A stretch of 62,000 nucleotides of DNA from Glandiceps talaboti (GCF_964340395.1 NC_135563.1:20349651-20411650); one strand, 5' to 3'. Shown: positions 47,863-60,299, counted from the first letter of the stretch. The notes: generated by a model from the sequence alone, not told the origin. A program made the numbers and translations.

Positions 47863-50800
47863 TGTGTCTGTGTAAAATATATGTTAAAAACACCATTCTG
47901 AACTGTCAGAGTACGTTTTGGTTCTATTTACGCTATTGTGTTTGGGTTTCCAGGTAACGAAACTGTTTGATCATGAATACATGTACATATCTGACGAAGT
48001 ACTTAGTAATTTTGATATGCTTATATTATGATATTCTTGCTTCGGTTTATAGACAGTACCATTATTTCGAGATTGACTTTCCATTAACTGATAAATTTCC
48101 TGTGTTGTTCATCTGTGGAGTCTACCAATACTAAATAGAATCTCTGTGATTCAAACACTTCTTTTTTCTTCTTTCCAGTTTCACACGTTGTTAGTGATGA
48201 TGTTGTATTGTTCAATTGGCAATCTTTTCTCCTAATGTTTGGGATGGCCATATCTGCATATGAATCTGTTGGAATGGTAAGTGTGTTTCTTAGCGCGCAC
48301 AGTAGGTATACACATAGTCTTACAATACAAGATAGTCTAACAGTACAAACATGGGGTGATGTCCTGGAAAGGTAACTTTGTTATGGGTGGGTTAATATTT
48401 ACATAATTTGCCACTTTCCATCCAAAATATGCAACTGTCACGCCACCAAGGTTTTGGGTCATTCACGTAAATAATTACCCTCTCTTGGAAATACATTCAT
48501 TGAAACACCATGTAAAGAGGCGTCAAGTAAGGTATTACAATACTTCCGACTTCTTCCAGACCGTGGTTACACTCACCAAGGTTGATTCATACATTACTCA
48601 GAATACTGTTAGGGTAGATTTCATGGGCAGTCATCACATTGGCTCATACATTGCAAGCAACACTTTGTGGACAGTTATCACATTGGTTCATACATTGCTG
48701 GCAACACTTCGTGGACAGTTATCACATTGGTTCATACATTGCTAGCAACACTTTGTGGACAGTTATCACATTGGTTCATACATTGCTAGCAACACTTTGT
48801 GGACAGTTATCATATTGGTTCATACATTGCTAGCAATACTTCCTGGGCAGTCACCATATCGGTTCATACATTGCTAGCAACACTTCGTGGACAGTTATCA
48901 CATTGGTTCATACATTGCTAGCAATACTTCCTGGGCAGTCACCATATCGGTTCATACATTGCTAGCAAAACTTCGTGGACAGTTATCACATTGGTTCATA
49001 CATTGCTAGCAATACTTCCTGGGCAGTCACCATATCGGTTCATACATTGTTAGCAACACTTCGTGGACAAATATCACATTGGTTCATACATTGCTAGCAA
49101 TACTTCCTGGGCAGTCATCATATCGGTTCATACATTGCTAGCAACACTGTGGTCAGTTATCACATTGGTTCATACATTGCTAGCAACACTTCCTGGAAAG
49201 ATATCATATGGGTTCATACACTGCTAGCAAACTTGATGGGCACTTTTTACATGGGTTCATACATTGCTAGCAACACGTTGTGGGTAGTTATCATATGGGT
49301 TTACTTTCAGTGCAACACATCGTGGTCAGTTACCGTGTGGATTGATTTACTTGCAACACCTCGCAGGCAGTTATCGCATGGGCTGATTTTCTTGCAACAT
49401 TTTGTGGGTAGTTATCACATAGGTTGTTGTTCTTGCAACATTTTGTGGATAGTTATCACGTGGGTTGATTTGCTTGCAACACCTCTTGGGCAGTTAATAA
49501 TGTGGGCTGATTTGCTTGCAACACCTCTTGGGCAGTTAATAATGGGGGCTGATTTGCTTCCAGCACCTCATGGGTGCCGGTAGTTATCATATATACATAG
49601 GTTGATTTGCTTACAGTTGTTCAAATTACAGATGATAGTTTGATTTGTTTGCAACACCCTGTGGCATGGACAGTTTAATAATAATATTACATGGTTTGAT
49701 ACTATACTAGCCATGTCATTTGTAGGTACTGATCACATGGCTTGATTTATTGCAACATATTGTGGGCATGTATTAAATGGGTTGATACAATACTCGCAGC
49801 ACTCTGTGGATACTTATCACTTGAGTTGATTTATTGTAACATCTTGTGGGCATTTATTATATGGGTTGATAAAATACTAGCAGCACCTTATGGATACTTA
49901 TCATTTGGGTCATAGCAACAACTTGTTGGCATGCAGTTTTTAGACCTTATTACGTAGCATAATCCGAAATATCTTCATCAAGGGACATATAACTGTAATT
50001 TCCACTTTTCTCTACTATGTTTCATCTTCTCAAAATAGATAAATAACAGATCAAGAATTGTTGATATTCACAGATTATCCCAGTAGAAAGCAGCATGGTA
50101 GGACACCGAGAGCGATTCCCGATATTTCTCAGTATCGTAATAATTACCTTCTCAATACTGATGATTACTGTTGGTGTGGTGGGCTACCTTTTCCTTGGAA
50201 ATGATACAGAGCAAATTATTCTTGACAACCTGACCAACCATACGAGTTCTGAGCTTCTGCTATTCCTCCAAATCGCCATTTCCCTAAGTGTGTTATTTAC
50301 ATATCCCCTGCAAATACAGCCATTGATTGAAGTCGTCGAAAAGTTGTTGTTTACCGAAGGTGTGTTTTTGTTTCAATGTCATTAAAAAACGACAAATTTT
50401 AATATTTTCATAGCACATTCCATCGCCATTTCAAAATGTGGTGAAGATATTGACGTCTTTGTATATGATGAACATTTTGGCTAGGTTATACGATTCAAAA
50501 TTTGCAGGCGTGTTGATTGTAAGCGAAGTATTCGATTGAAACAACAGACGCTGGGTACACAATCGTATCACATGGATTTACTTTCGATTTTCGATTTATA
50601 TGCTGCATCAATAAAGATACGACATTTTTTCTGATGTTGTATATCCACAGAAGTTATTTTATATCAGTTTAATGATGACTTGGTATGGGAAAAAATCATG
50701 AGGAATTTCTAGAGAGTTTAGGAGACTCTGATACAGTAAATCTAATTTTAAATTATTGAATACAGCAATGCAGGACATTTTGATATTATAGATTTCCTAA

Positions 50801-52968
50801 AACTAACACAACCTAAAACGCTGAGATGCTTTTTGTACAAAATAGAGTAAGGTGAAATGTGTTATATACATCGTACTGACGTCACCAACACATTTCGCTA
50901 AACCAACCACAATGCCGTCCTCAATGCTATGGGCGATAAAAACGTAGACTTAGTGGTAACTTGTCAATTCGATGCTTTTTCACAAAATAGAGAGACATAG
51001 ATGACATATCATTAATAACATCACGTATAGTATGATCCAGAGTACCTGATTCACTGTCTTTTATATCCAAAAGCAGGCAAGATATGTGGTCCAAACAGTG
51101 TTGAAGAAGAACGAAGTCTTTCGGTTGATGATGATACAGCTGATAACCAGCTTCATCGAGCTGAAGCAATTCCGAAATCGGTTGGTATTACCCGTAATGG
51201 GCGAAGAAAGTGAAACACTTTTCATCACCTCCATTTTTGAAACATCGAGATGGCGGATTAAAAGGGCGTGAGATAGGGAGGGTTTTTCCTGAAACTACAG
51301 TTCATTGTCCGACACTTGAGGTTGTTCAGCTACATCGTGTATCATGGCTAAGTCTCTTATAATGCTTATCACATTTATTATTATAGTTTTTCTGATGACT
51401 CCTTAAATTTCATTTCTTTTTCCAATACTATTATTACAACTAAGTTTACTTTCCCCCAGGTTGCAGCATGGAAACGGAATATTGTGAGGGTGGCATTGGT
51501 ACTATTGACCGCCGCTGTTGCTATCTTACTGAACGACTCCATTTCCTATGTGAACGCATTTGCAGGTATTGAAGTTATTAGAGGTGGACCATTTGATATC
51601 GGGGGGGGGGGGGGGGGCTTGGAAGATTTCGGGGGAAAAAAGATGCCTAATGGATTTGCTTGAAAAAAAATCCGGATATGAATGGGTGATAGAAAAAAAG
51701 ATGGACCACTGCTGCTAGAAAAAATGTCTTGGCAGGGAAATGATGCACAGGTTTACGTATACTGTTCAACCTGCTCGTACCTCTCCAACAAGGACACTTG
51801 TCAAATCATGACAAACATTTTCAAACACATATCAGGGACCAGTCAGTTTCGTTACATACACGTATATGTGTTCTTGTCTCTGTTTCTTTCATAAATGGTT
51901 TAAATATTACTTCATGTAAGGGTTCAAACATAACTATACATAAAATTATACATATAATACATGTATTACCTAGCTACCACACTAGTTACAGAACATGCCA
52001 TTTAAATGTTTGGCTGTTTCACAATCAGTGCTTCACTTATCTTATACTTTGGGGCAAAAGTGAACTTGAAGGTTTTGTAATGGTAATCTTCATACTATTG
52101 GATAGTTTATAAAAGAACTTAGACAAAACAAATTATAAATATGAGATTTGTGGATGTTATATGAACATTTACTGATTATCTAAATTGTTCTAGTTTCTTC
52201 AGTATTTTGTCAGAAGGGATGATATAATTCCTATTTCAGACACTACATATATCGACACCACAACTCAAATTCAAGTTTCTATTGTACACTAGGTATCACC
52301 TCCTAAAGTGCTCTAACAGTAACTTTACTATACATGCAATATCAATGTCCCTTTACCAATGTTACAGGCCAACTTTTATAACATGGAAAAATTATTTAAA
52401 AATTTACTTTAGCTTTTCGATGCTTAGAATATATATCTCAGAGGCTATGAATAACCTAAAAATTGCCCAGAAACAAAACACTGCAGATCTGGCGGGAGGG
52501 GGGGGGGCATTGGACTCCATCACCCCAGAGGCCACTCATTCGTTAAACCAATAATAAGATTCACCAAAATTGGTAAATAAAAACTTGAAAAGCTTCTAAG
52601 GGAGACCCCCTAGGAAAAAAAACTAACGTAAAAGACGCAATAACGATGGAATAAAGGTAAATACAGGAAAACCAGCCTATCTAACATCAGATTTTAATCA
52701 GATTGAACGAAACAATGCTGGGGATAATATCTAATTATTACATAACATGTGTTTTTTTTCAGGTTCGACGGGTGGTGTGATGATTGGCCTTATTTTACCG
52801 AGCGTGTTCTACCTGAAGTTACAATGGAACCAGACAAGTCTACAAATTAAAGTCCTGCATTTCGTTATAATCATAGTGTGTACAACTCTTGGATTGATAT
52901 GTACTGTTCTTGTTATAAAAGATGTTGTGTATTTGAAACTTAACGATATCAACAATGAACACACATAG
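44007..52968 (+). CDS. AAAP-family amino-acid transporter C (597 aa, eight exons)
   Basis: Exons: 44007-44029, 45697-45817, 46513-47362, 48179-48276, 50074-50359, 51077-51180, 51460-51565, 52763-52968. GT-AG throughout with matching phases. Same domain order as A and B. The exon 3 loop carries 25 consecutive Asp codons; exon 6 has only three. In the loop, ISSPLAGDVERRNYTSG replaces [17 protein letters not shown] of A and B, so this copy is changing at the protein level. The C-terminus differs from its sisters (LKLNDINNEHT in place of LKLNGQ) because the sequence diverges in the last codons. A (CGG)n tract follows the stop within 10 bp. A candidate AATAAA is at 53507-53512. Multi-pass membrane transporter of amino acids by family; substrate and ion coupling unknown. 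Confidence 0.87.
47134..47208 (+). repeat. Coding (GAT)n microsatellite, transporter C exon 3
   Basis: Twenty-four GAT and one GAC give 25 Asp in a row. In frame and uninterrupted; longest of the three paralogues. Confidence 0.97.
47580..47862. repeat. (GAGT)n, (GGGT)n and (GT)n microsatellite in intron 3 of transporter C
   Basis: About 45 GAGT units with a GGGT block at about 47733-47762, then (GT)n at 47830-47862. Confidence 0.96.
48590..49340 (+). repeat. 44-bp minisatellite with 88-bp higher-order structure, intron 4 of transporter C
   Basis: Two 44-bp variants are present. Type 1 is acattgctagcaacacttcg + tggacagttatcacattggt + tcat. Type 2 is acattgctagcaatacttcc + tgggcagtcaccatatcggt + tcat. 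After four type 1 units the array alternates 2-1-2-1-2-1-2 from about 48,823 to 49,142, an 88-bp dimer. From about 49,190 to 49,920 the units decay into tgggttgatttgcttgcaac-like sequences. Confidence 0.93.
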
Positions 52969-52972
52969 CATA

Positions 52973-53000
52973 CGACGGCGGCGGCGGCGGCGGCGGCGGA
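52973..53000. repeat. (CGG)n tract in the 3' UTR of transporter C
   Basis: About eight GGC units directly after the stop codon of C, absent from A and B. GC-rich against an AT-rich background. Confidence 0.9.
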
Positions 53001-53273
53001 AACCGAGCTTAACACTATCTAAAATGATTAGGGTAGCGTTTGAGGTTGTAGCGTTTCTGATGTGTACATTTTGAAGAACTTCCAGTGTTTGCCAATATAT
53101 TGATTACTGGAAGATTATATCCACATGATAGTCTAGTGCTATCCTTCATCAAATCTTAAGATCTCTCCTTCAGTCTAGCTCAATGAAGTCCTGAGATGCA
53201 CGAGATGAAATATAAAATTCAACCTCATCCTGTCAACCACCCACACGGACACTAGCATCATATCTATCGAGTA

Positions 53274-53297
53274 TTAATAATAATAATAATAATAATG

Positions 53298-53361
<64 letters not shown>
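53274..53361. repeat. (AAT)n trinucleotide array
   Basis: About 29 TAA units with a single TGA interruption near 53298. Confidence 0.96.
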
Positions 53362-53506
53362 GTTAGTGTTTATTGGACCAGTTACGTAATGTCCAAATGT
53401 ATAACTGCACAGACTTTTAACCCACAATCACATTTAGACACCAACTGAGCACAATCAACAACACTGTGATAAAAATTTGTTCATTTTCAAATTTTTGAAA
53501 AATTTG

Positions 53507-53512
53507 AATAAA
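53507..53512 (+). promoter_or_regulatory. Candidate polyadenylation signal of transporter C
   Basis: AATAAA 540 bp after the stop codon. First good hexamer in the 3' flank; assigned by position only. Confidence 0.4.
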
Positions 53513-53994
53513 AGAAACTGAATAAGTTGGCGATAGTAACTTTATATGAATTGTGTTGGTACGAGATGTATATCAATCATATATAGTTTATATACATATT
53601 ATTTCCCTAGATTGTAATGTCGCCGTCTTAGTGACGGCTATTTTAGTTTGTCCGTAGAGGACGGTGAATTGCAGAGATTGCTAACCATGACAACTTTCAA
53701 AAAAATAAACGAGCCACCAAATAATAATAACTTGGCACTCTGTGATCGATGTGTGAGTTCTCTATCAAGAGACTCCCATAGTCGTTGGTCCGCTTATGTT
53801 ACCACTCACGTTGAGCGTTTACAGTATTATTAGCGGAAACAACGCCTGGATCTGTGCGGTCAGAGGCTTGCGACAGCTATCGGTACTGCTCCAGTGACCA
53901 GGCACCAGTCTACAATCTATAATCTATGGCCAGGGAAATTAGCCTCTTTCCCCTCTTGAACTCATGAATATTATATTACGGAAGTCACGAACTT

Positions 53995-54987
53995 AATTAT
54001 AATGTCAATTTATTGCCAGTTGTACTTCCAAGTTTCTTTAAAGAAAGCCTTGTGTGTTGGAGTGAAATCAATTATATTTCTAATCTCCCTACAGAACACC
54101 AAGTTATCTGGAACAATTCAGAAATTCTCGTGAATCATAAGTCTGTATTTAACCAGTTTTTATACGGAATAGGAATTGTATTTGTTGCTGATATTTTTAA
54201 CGAAGAAAATAAGTTGAAAGGCTGGGAGGAACTCTCTCGTCTAGGGTGTAATCACAATAATCTTTTATGTTGGTACGGTATTTTGCATTCGATTCCGACT
54301 CAATGGAAAAAGGGCAAGGCAGAGATTGTAAGGCCAGAGATACCAATTGGTTTTCTTAATTGTGGCAAACTAACACGTCTTAATGAATGCAAAACTAGGC
54401 ATATCAGGAAAAGATTGACATCAGATTACTTTATCCCCCCAAAGGCTAAAATTTATTTTGCAAGTTTTCTTGACATCCAAAACGATGAGTGGTCAAAAAT
54501 CTTTACCTTGCCTTTTTGGACGACGATGAATTCAAAGCTCCAAGAATTTCAGTTTAAAATTTTACATAATATACTCTATACAAATTATGTGTTATGTCGT
54601 ATGAATCCCCCGAGAGTCAACAGTAGCTACTGTACATTTTGCAATATGGAGGTTGAAACCCTTGTTCATTTGTTTGTTAAATGTGAATGTGTTGTTGTCA
54701 TTTGGAAAAGCTTTCTTCTCTTGTGGGGGAAAGCTATTAATTCACCATTGACATTGTCTACTAAGCAGATACTTCTTGGTGACCCATCATTCAACATACT
54801 GTTCAACCATCTTATTTTGATTGTCAAAAAAACAGTCTATGATTGCAAAATTAGGAAAGCTATTCCTTCATTCAATCTTGTCAAAGTAAATGTCAGAATC
54901 GCTAGAGAGACAGAGATTTTTATAGCGAAGAGGAAAAATAAGCTAGAAATTTGCTCGAACAAGTGGGACAATCTAAGAATCGAGTGA
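53995..54987 (+). pseudogene. C-terminal fragment of retrotransposon ORF2
   Basis: Open frame within the truncated element. It has no proper start codon of its own (the first ATG is well inside) and lacks catalytic domains, so it is a fragment and not a working gene. C-x2-C...H-x4-C-type residues (CTFCNMEVETLVHLFVKC) are visible near residue 215. Confidence 0.85.
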
Positions 54988-55146
54988 TACTTCTGCATTA
55001 TAGGATTCCTATCACTTTATAGCATTTTATAGCAATTTATACCGTGCAATGTAACCCTTTCTCCTTTTCTTTTCCTTCCTTTTTGTTGTTACTATATTCT
55101 TTTGGAAAATAAAAAAATAATTTAAAAAAAAAAAAAAAAAAAAAAA
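53995..55146 (+). mobile_element. 5'-truncated L1/Tx1-type non-LTR retrotransposon with poly(A) tail
   Basis: The frame is open from the very first base of the element to a TGA at 54985-54987. It encodes the C-terminal end of an ORF2-like protein, about 330 residues. A zinc-knuckle-like C-terminal region (QEFQFKILHNILYTNYVLCR, then CTFCNMEVETLVHLFVKCEC, then W) is typical of the zf-RVT part of L1-clade proteins. Reverse-transcriptase and endonuclease domains are missing. The tail is A-rich from 55110 and ends as about 25 A. The target-site duplication is gtcacgaactt, at 53984-53994 and 55147-55157. The intact frame and sharp duplications show a young insertion. Confidence 0.9.
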
Positions 55147-56082
55147 GTCACGAACTTGGTTCGAGGAAGGTTCAACTCACAGGCACTCCAATCAATCAAT
55201 CTGTATGATTGGGGGGGGGGGGGGAATGTATATGAATAATATTATTCACTATACATTTTTTTTTTAAATCATGATGATATACAGCTCTATAAATATGTTG
55301 ATTTCCAGCTTGTTAGATTCAAGCGTTCATCAGATATGAGCAATCGAAGTATCACTTGCCGTATGCTGGAAATTCGTCTGTTTTTGTCGCTTGATCATCT
55401 AGCACTCATTGTCTCATTTGACAGAGCTTTGCTCGACGTATTTTGTCTTCAAAAAGACAGTCTTTGTAAGGTTGTAGTACGGAAAGTAAGCTTTCCATTG
55501 ATGTATAATACATGGGGATTGGGCAAAGGGGAAAATTGGGAAAACTCCCGTTTTGGAGTGATGTCGGACTGATAATGTCAACATTATATGCGCTATCTCA
55601 CCGGAAATGAGTGCATAACAAGTTGATCACCGCTTATAAAGCGGTGTGAATGGCTCCGTAACTGCAGTGGAATAAACATACTTTTGATGCGGCATCATAG
55701 ATGTAAATATTGACATCATTGGACTCTCAAAACCAATCATTACTGGCTATTCTCTCGTAAATCTCCCTCGCCAGTCTTGCCTTTGTGTGTACCCTCTTGT
55801 TGTTGTAAGTTAAACGTGTGACGTTTTTCATTCAAGAAATTACTACTGAGAATAACATATAATGAGATGTTTGATAAAACTTGAACATGGATATTGTTAA
55901 TATTTCTTTTAATGTTTCCTTGTCAATTGCTCACGGTGAAAGTTTTCACTCAAATCGTATCTCAAATTCCTACTGTCTACTGTCTAACGCACTGTCTACC
56001 ACTGTCATGCTAATTATAATGTAACAATCAATTTCAAAAAAAATTCAAAACTGTGTTTGCCGTCCCCAATTTACCCAACACT

Positions 56083-56216
56083 AGTCTATCTGCTAGACCT
56101 CGGATGTTCTTCCGGTAGAATACGACACACGACCGAACATCGCTATCGAGGATCACTGCGAACTTCGTTCGCTTATAGTATCGAAAGAAAGCCCGAACGT
56201 CTAGCAGCAAGACTAA
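56083..56216. repeat. Imperfect foldback sequence
   Basis: agtctatctgctagacctcg near 56084 pairs with the reverse complement of cgaacgtctagcagcaagac near 56192, giving an imperfect stem of about 40 bp. A small gcgaacttcgttcgc hairpin (56158-56172) lies inside the loop. Could be a decayed small transposon or a structured RNA; nothing decides between them. Confidence 0.4.
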
Positions 56217-57221
56217 CCCAACACCTACCAAGCAGACAAGAAAAGAAACAGAAATAGGAACAGAGTGCTATAGCCATAGCATGTCATGTAACATTAAATG
56301 ACTTGCTATCATAAGCAATGTGTGATGCGAAGCTTTTCAAGTTCTGGCCTTCAAGCATGTGTGCTATCGACATGGCTTAATTACGACATTATGGCATCGT
56401 CTATATTTCACCGAATCTGAAATGATGCCAAGGATGGAAGAACTATCATGCATGAATCTACCCCCACCGAGGCCCGAAGAAGTTCCTTATTCACGACAGT
56501 TTCAAAACAATGCGGGGAACTAATCAGTAGAATTTTATCAAAAGCTTGACCATGTCATTAATGTTAGGCACATCATCAACATCAATTTCAAGCTCTCAGC
56601 ACCTAATTTTCTACATAGCACTGTTCTATATAATTAAATACATGATGGTTGGATTCAATTCCAGTGTCCTCTTATGTATTTTCAAGCTATTAGACTATAG
56701 TATGATTCAATTCGATCAGTTAAATGTTTTTCAGTGCCATCAATTTAGACAAGCCTGTTGAATTTATTAGTAGTAGTGTTGTTGTATCTTTCTTTGTACA
56801 TATATTTTGTCACATGTTTGTATGTTTTTGTGGATGAATTTACTTGACTATACCATTTGCTTACATGGGGATAGCAGACCCATGATTGCTGCGGCTGAGA
56901 GTGTAGGCTAAACACTAGTCTGGATGCCAACTGTGGTGTGAGTGGACGTACTTTAATGGTAACGATGGTGTATAGTAACTAGACTAGCTAAACACAAATA
57001 TTACGGAAACCAGTGAAATATTGGTTAACGCACGTCACATTATTAGGGTACACGACGACCCCCCCCCCCCCCCAAGTCTAAATGCACCTACCGGAAAAAA
57101 GAATGATTTAACCAGGGATTTAACTGTACCTCAAAAACAAATTTGATTTCCACCTCATTTTCGACCCCCTCCTCATGCAATTATTCATCCCCTTAATGTA
57201 TTGTTGCGTTTGGAGTGTGGC

Positions 57222-57309
57222 TGTTTATTTGTTTGTTTGTTTGTTTGTATGTTTGTTTGTTTGTTTGTTTGTTTGTTTGTTTATTTATTTGTTTATTTAT
57301 TTATTTATC
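57222..57309. repeat. (TTTG)n / (TTTA)n microsatellite
   Basis: About 20 TTTG units that change into TTTA units at the distal end. Confidence 0.95.
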
Positions 57310-58432
57310 TGTCTACTTTTTGTTAACAAAACAACCAATTAACCTAATTAAGAACCCCGTCCTTGAACCGCTCTGACAGTATACAGTATCAATTCGCTTC
57401 TTGAGTATCAGTCGCTTTCTTACGAGTCTGGTTGCTAAGATCACATCAATAATACATGACGTCCCAAGTGCGACAATTATACTGAGGAGCCGACAAATCA
57501 TAAAAGTTTACGTAACGAAAAAACTTCCGAATACTTCCTATGGGATAAGCAAGCTCTAGTTCATGACGTGATGGGGGGTCTTTGTGATAGCGCTCAGAGA
57601 TAAGAAATAGATGAGGATGCAACTTCCGAAGTGCTTGTTTGTAAATCGTAAATTGCACTGTGGGTCCATTTATTTATAGTTCATAGTGGTGATAGTGAGT
57701 ATACACATTCACATTTACTAGTACAAGGAAGACGGAGCAACACAACACAACATCTCGACGATTGTTTCATCCCAGTACTCTAGCTCTCAGGCAGAAATCA
57801 CGTCCAGGCTCACACAATACTACAATTAACTGACATATAGAGCAGGGTAAGAGGCTCATTACATCATGTGATTTATTCCGATATGAACGTGTTTTGTTTG
57901 AAAGTGACATACAATTTTAAGTGCAGCTATTCAACATTTCCCTATATGTTTCCCCAAGTTCATGAGTATTGATTCCTAGACGAGGGGTTGAGTGTACTGA
58001 TGAGTTTGAAACAATTCAAGGTTTTCGTGTTAAAATCTGGAAGGCTAATACAATGTTGTACACTATAGAGACTAGTTGTTGGGTGATCATTTTACTACTA
58101 TAAATGATCGCCAGATACGAAAGCCAACGGCTCTCAGCTCTAGCGTAAGCAAGTGTCATTATGGAAACTAGCCTAGTAGACTTGAGAACGACTATTGCTA
58201 CGCTATTCCGCCATCCTAATGACATTTGATTTTTTTAATTTTCACTACCGTCAGAGAAACAGACCGTCGATCAGTGAATTTTCAATAAGCAGTCACCCAG
58301 TGCAATCAAACACTGGTTCTGGTTCCGAAACCGAGTTCTCTACAACGCGCTCTCTCTCCCTCTCTCTGTTTCTCTGTCTTCTCCCCCCCCCCCCCCGATA
58401 AAAAGTTTAAAACTTTCCTTTTTATTTACAGT

Positions 58433-59485
58433 ATGGTTGACCATGACCGAGAAGTCGTCGCTTTGGCCCTGTTAGCGCTCTCTAATGATACTACATTGTT
58501 TACAAATGGTCATTATATGCGTAATAACTCGTTTATTGAGGGCAGTCAGCTGGAGGGATTACCAGTCAAACATGAAGTTGTTTGTGAAAAGGATGTTGTG
58601 GCGGATATTACTGCTCAAGTATGTCAGTCTCGTTACACTGTAAATTTTAACATGACCGCTGTACATGACCGAAAAGGTGAACCTACCATGACCATACCAA
58701 AGGAGACAGATATGTGTACAACTGATCTCCGATTGATATCGAGTTTCCCGCCAACTACGTTCGAAACCATTCCAGTTTCTGATATCAGAGAAGCGACACA
58801 ACCTTCCAACGACATAAATTTCTCCGAACTCCCTGAAAGTCTTCCCGGCAGATTCGACAGCATTTGCCAAAACGACTCGGACAAAATATTACGAAGAAAA
58901 GTTAAACCAATTCCAACGGTAGATTCGTCTCGAGAAACTATCAGTCAGAATTCGACATTCACTTTGAAATTACGGAAAGCAAATTGTGCCCGAAAGGAGA
59001 AGCGAAATGGATGCAAACGAATTAAAAACACCAGCCACAAATGTGCATTTTGTCACCATGTGTATACACAAGCCAGTTCACTCAAGATCCACCTCAGAAA
59101 ACACACCAATGATAAACCCTACAATTGCGATATTTGCAAGAGGAGCTTTAGACAAAAAGTTAACATGGTATCACACTTGAGAGTCCATAGCAAAGAAAGA
59201 CCGTACCACTGTCACGAATGCAGCAAGAATTTCACCCAAAACTCAACACTGAAGGCACATCTCCGTATCCACAGTGGTGAGAAGCCATTCCAATGTAAAC
59301 ACTGTAAGAAGAAATTCAGCGATGCATCGACACTCAGAAAGCACGTGCGCATCCACACTGGAGATAAACCATACAAGTGCACATTCCGTGGATGTCAGAA
59401 GGCATTCACTCAGTCAGGTAACCTGAAGAGACATCAGGGCATTCATGTCAAGAAGAGTGCACAACGTAGATCTCGCACAAAATAA
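58433..59485 (+). CDS. C2H2 zinc-finger protein with five fingers (350 aa)
   Basis: One coding exon, with the ATG directly after a splice acceptor (tttatttacag|tATGG), so the upstream exon is probably untranslated. Residues 1-200 are Ser/Thr-rich and unlike any domain I recognise. Five C2H2 fingers follow: 204-224, 232-252, 260-280, 288-308 and 316-338. The first four are C-x2-C-x12-H-x3-H; the fifth is C-x4-C (CTFRGC). Linkers TNDKPYN, SKERPYH, SGEKPFQ and TGDKPYK match the classic TGEKP linker, which indicates sequence-specific DNA binding in the nucleus. A basic tail (KKSAQRRSRTK) could act as a nuclear signal. Target genes and orthology are not determined. No repressor (KRAB/BTB/SCAN) domain is visible. 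AATAAA at 59538-59543 follows the stop by about 50 bp. Confidence 0.92.
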   Translation: MVDHDREVVALALLALSNDTTLFTNGHYMRNNSFIEGSQLEGLPVKHEVVCEKDVVADITAQVCQSRYTVNFNMTAVHDRKGEPTMTIPKETDMCTTDLRLISSFPPTTFETIPVSDIREATQPSNDINFSELPESLPGRFDSICQNDSDKILRRKVKPIPTVDSSRETISQNSTFTLKLRKANCARKEKRNGCKRIKNTSHKCAFCHHVYTQASSLKIHLRKHTNDKPYNCDICKRSFRQKVNMVSHLRVHSKERPYHCHECSKNFTQNSTLKAHLRIHSGEKPFQCKHCKKKFSDASTLRKHVRIHTGDKPYKCTFRGCQKAFTQSGNLKRHQGIHVKKSAQRRSRTK

Positions 59486-59537
59486 TCATTTATTACTATT
59501 GTTCACTTCTATTCGCCTGTCTTTCGAGTTATTCGAA

Positions 59538-59543
59538 AATAAA
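59538..59543 (+). promoter_or_regulatory. Candidate polyadenylation signal of the zinc-finger gene
   Basis: AATAAA in cgaaaataaaaatttgc, about 53 bp after the TAA stop. Confidence 0.55.
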
Positions 59544-60224
59544 AATTTGCAACACTGAAAAACATACAAAAACCTAGGACACTACATAACACACCAAAAG
59601 AAATCGTGAAAGGGTACAGCTACGTTACAAACTAGTGTACAGTTACAAGTGCTTCCAATGCTGAACATAGACTGTCTTAAATTCACTTGTACTGTCACAT
59701 ATACGTACATCAAGTCGTAAAGGAAGTTTATAAAGTTGGGCCTACACATTTAAATAAATTCTTATATAAGTGGGTTATATCATATGATGCCACAGACTTA
59801 CCAGGGACCATTTCAATATTGAGATGAAGGCCTACAACTGTACGTCAAGAAAGGGTCTCCAATATTTACCAGCTGTGTTAGATATAGTGGATTGTTTTTT
59901 AAAAGATCATTAAATTCTCATGGTGAAAGAACACCTTTCACAAACATATTGTGTACTATAATTGCAATAGATTTATTGTGTATGTTAATCAGATAACATA
60001 ATTTAGTTCTTGAAATGTTTGGACTTGTTCACGTAAGATGCACAGTAACAAAGAATACAGTTAGAAGATAAAACTAATAAGAATTAAATTAAACTTGCAA
60101 TTACTACCCTGGGTATGGTACTGTTTGTTTTGTACCATCGTTACTTGTGTAAATGCGTTATTCCAATATATCTTGCTCGTAAAGAACAATTGACAATGTG
60201 TCCGTAGGTACCTAGTTACACTCT

Positions 60225-60228
<4 letters not shown>

Positions 60229-60275
<47 letters not shown>

Positions 60276-60299
60276 ACACACACACATACACACATACAT

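Larger units (their letters stand above)
52969..58432. other. Region between transporter C and the zinc-finger gene
   Basis: Holds the 3' UTR of C, an (AAT)n array, a truncated L1-type retrotransposon with target duplications, G and C runs (55210-55223, 57060-57074), a TTTG array and a possible foldback at 56083-56216. Short open frames at 53648-53833 and 55336-55572 match nothing I recognise. The end of the stretch (58170-58431) precedes a good splice acceptor and probably holds an intron and upstream non-coding exon of the zinc-finger gene. Confidence 0.6.

Noticed and set aside
53648-53833. 61-codon frame before the L1-type element with a CDRC motif
   Set aside because: Too short, no recognisable domain, no splice or promoter support; a chance frame is as likely.
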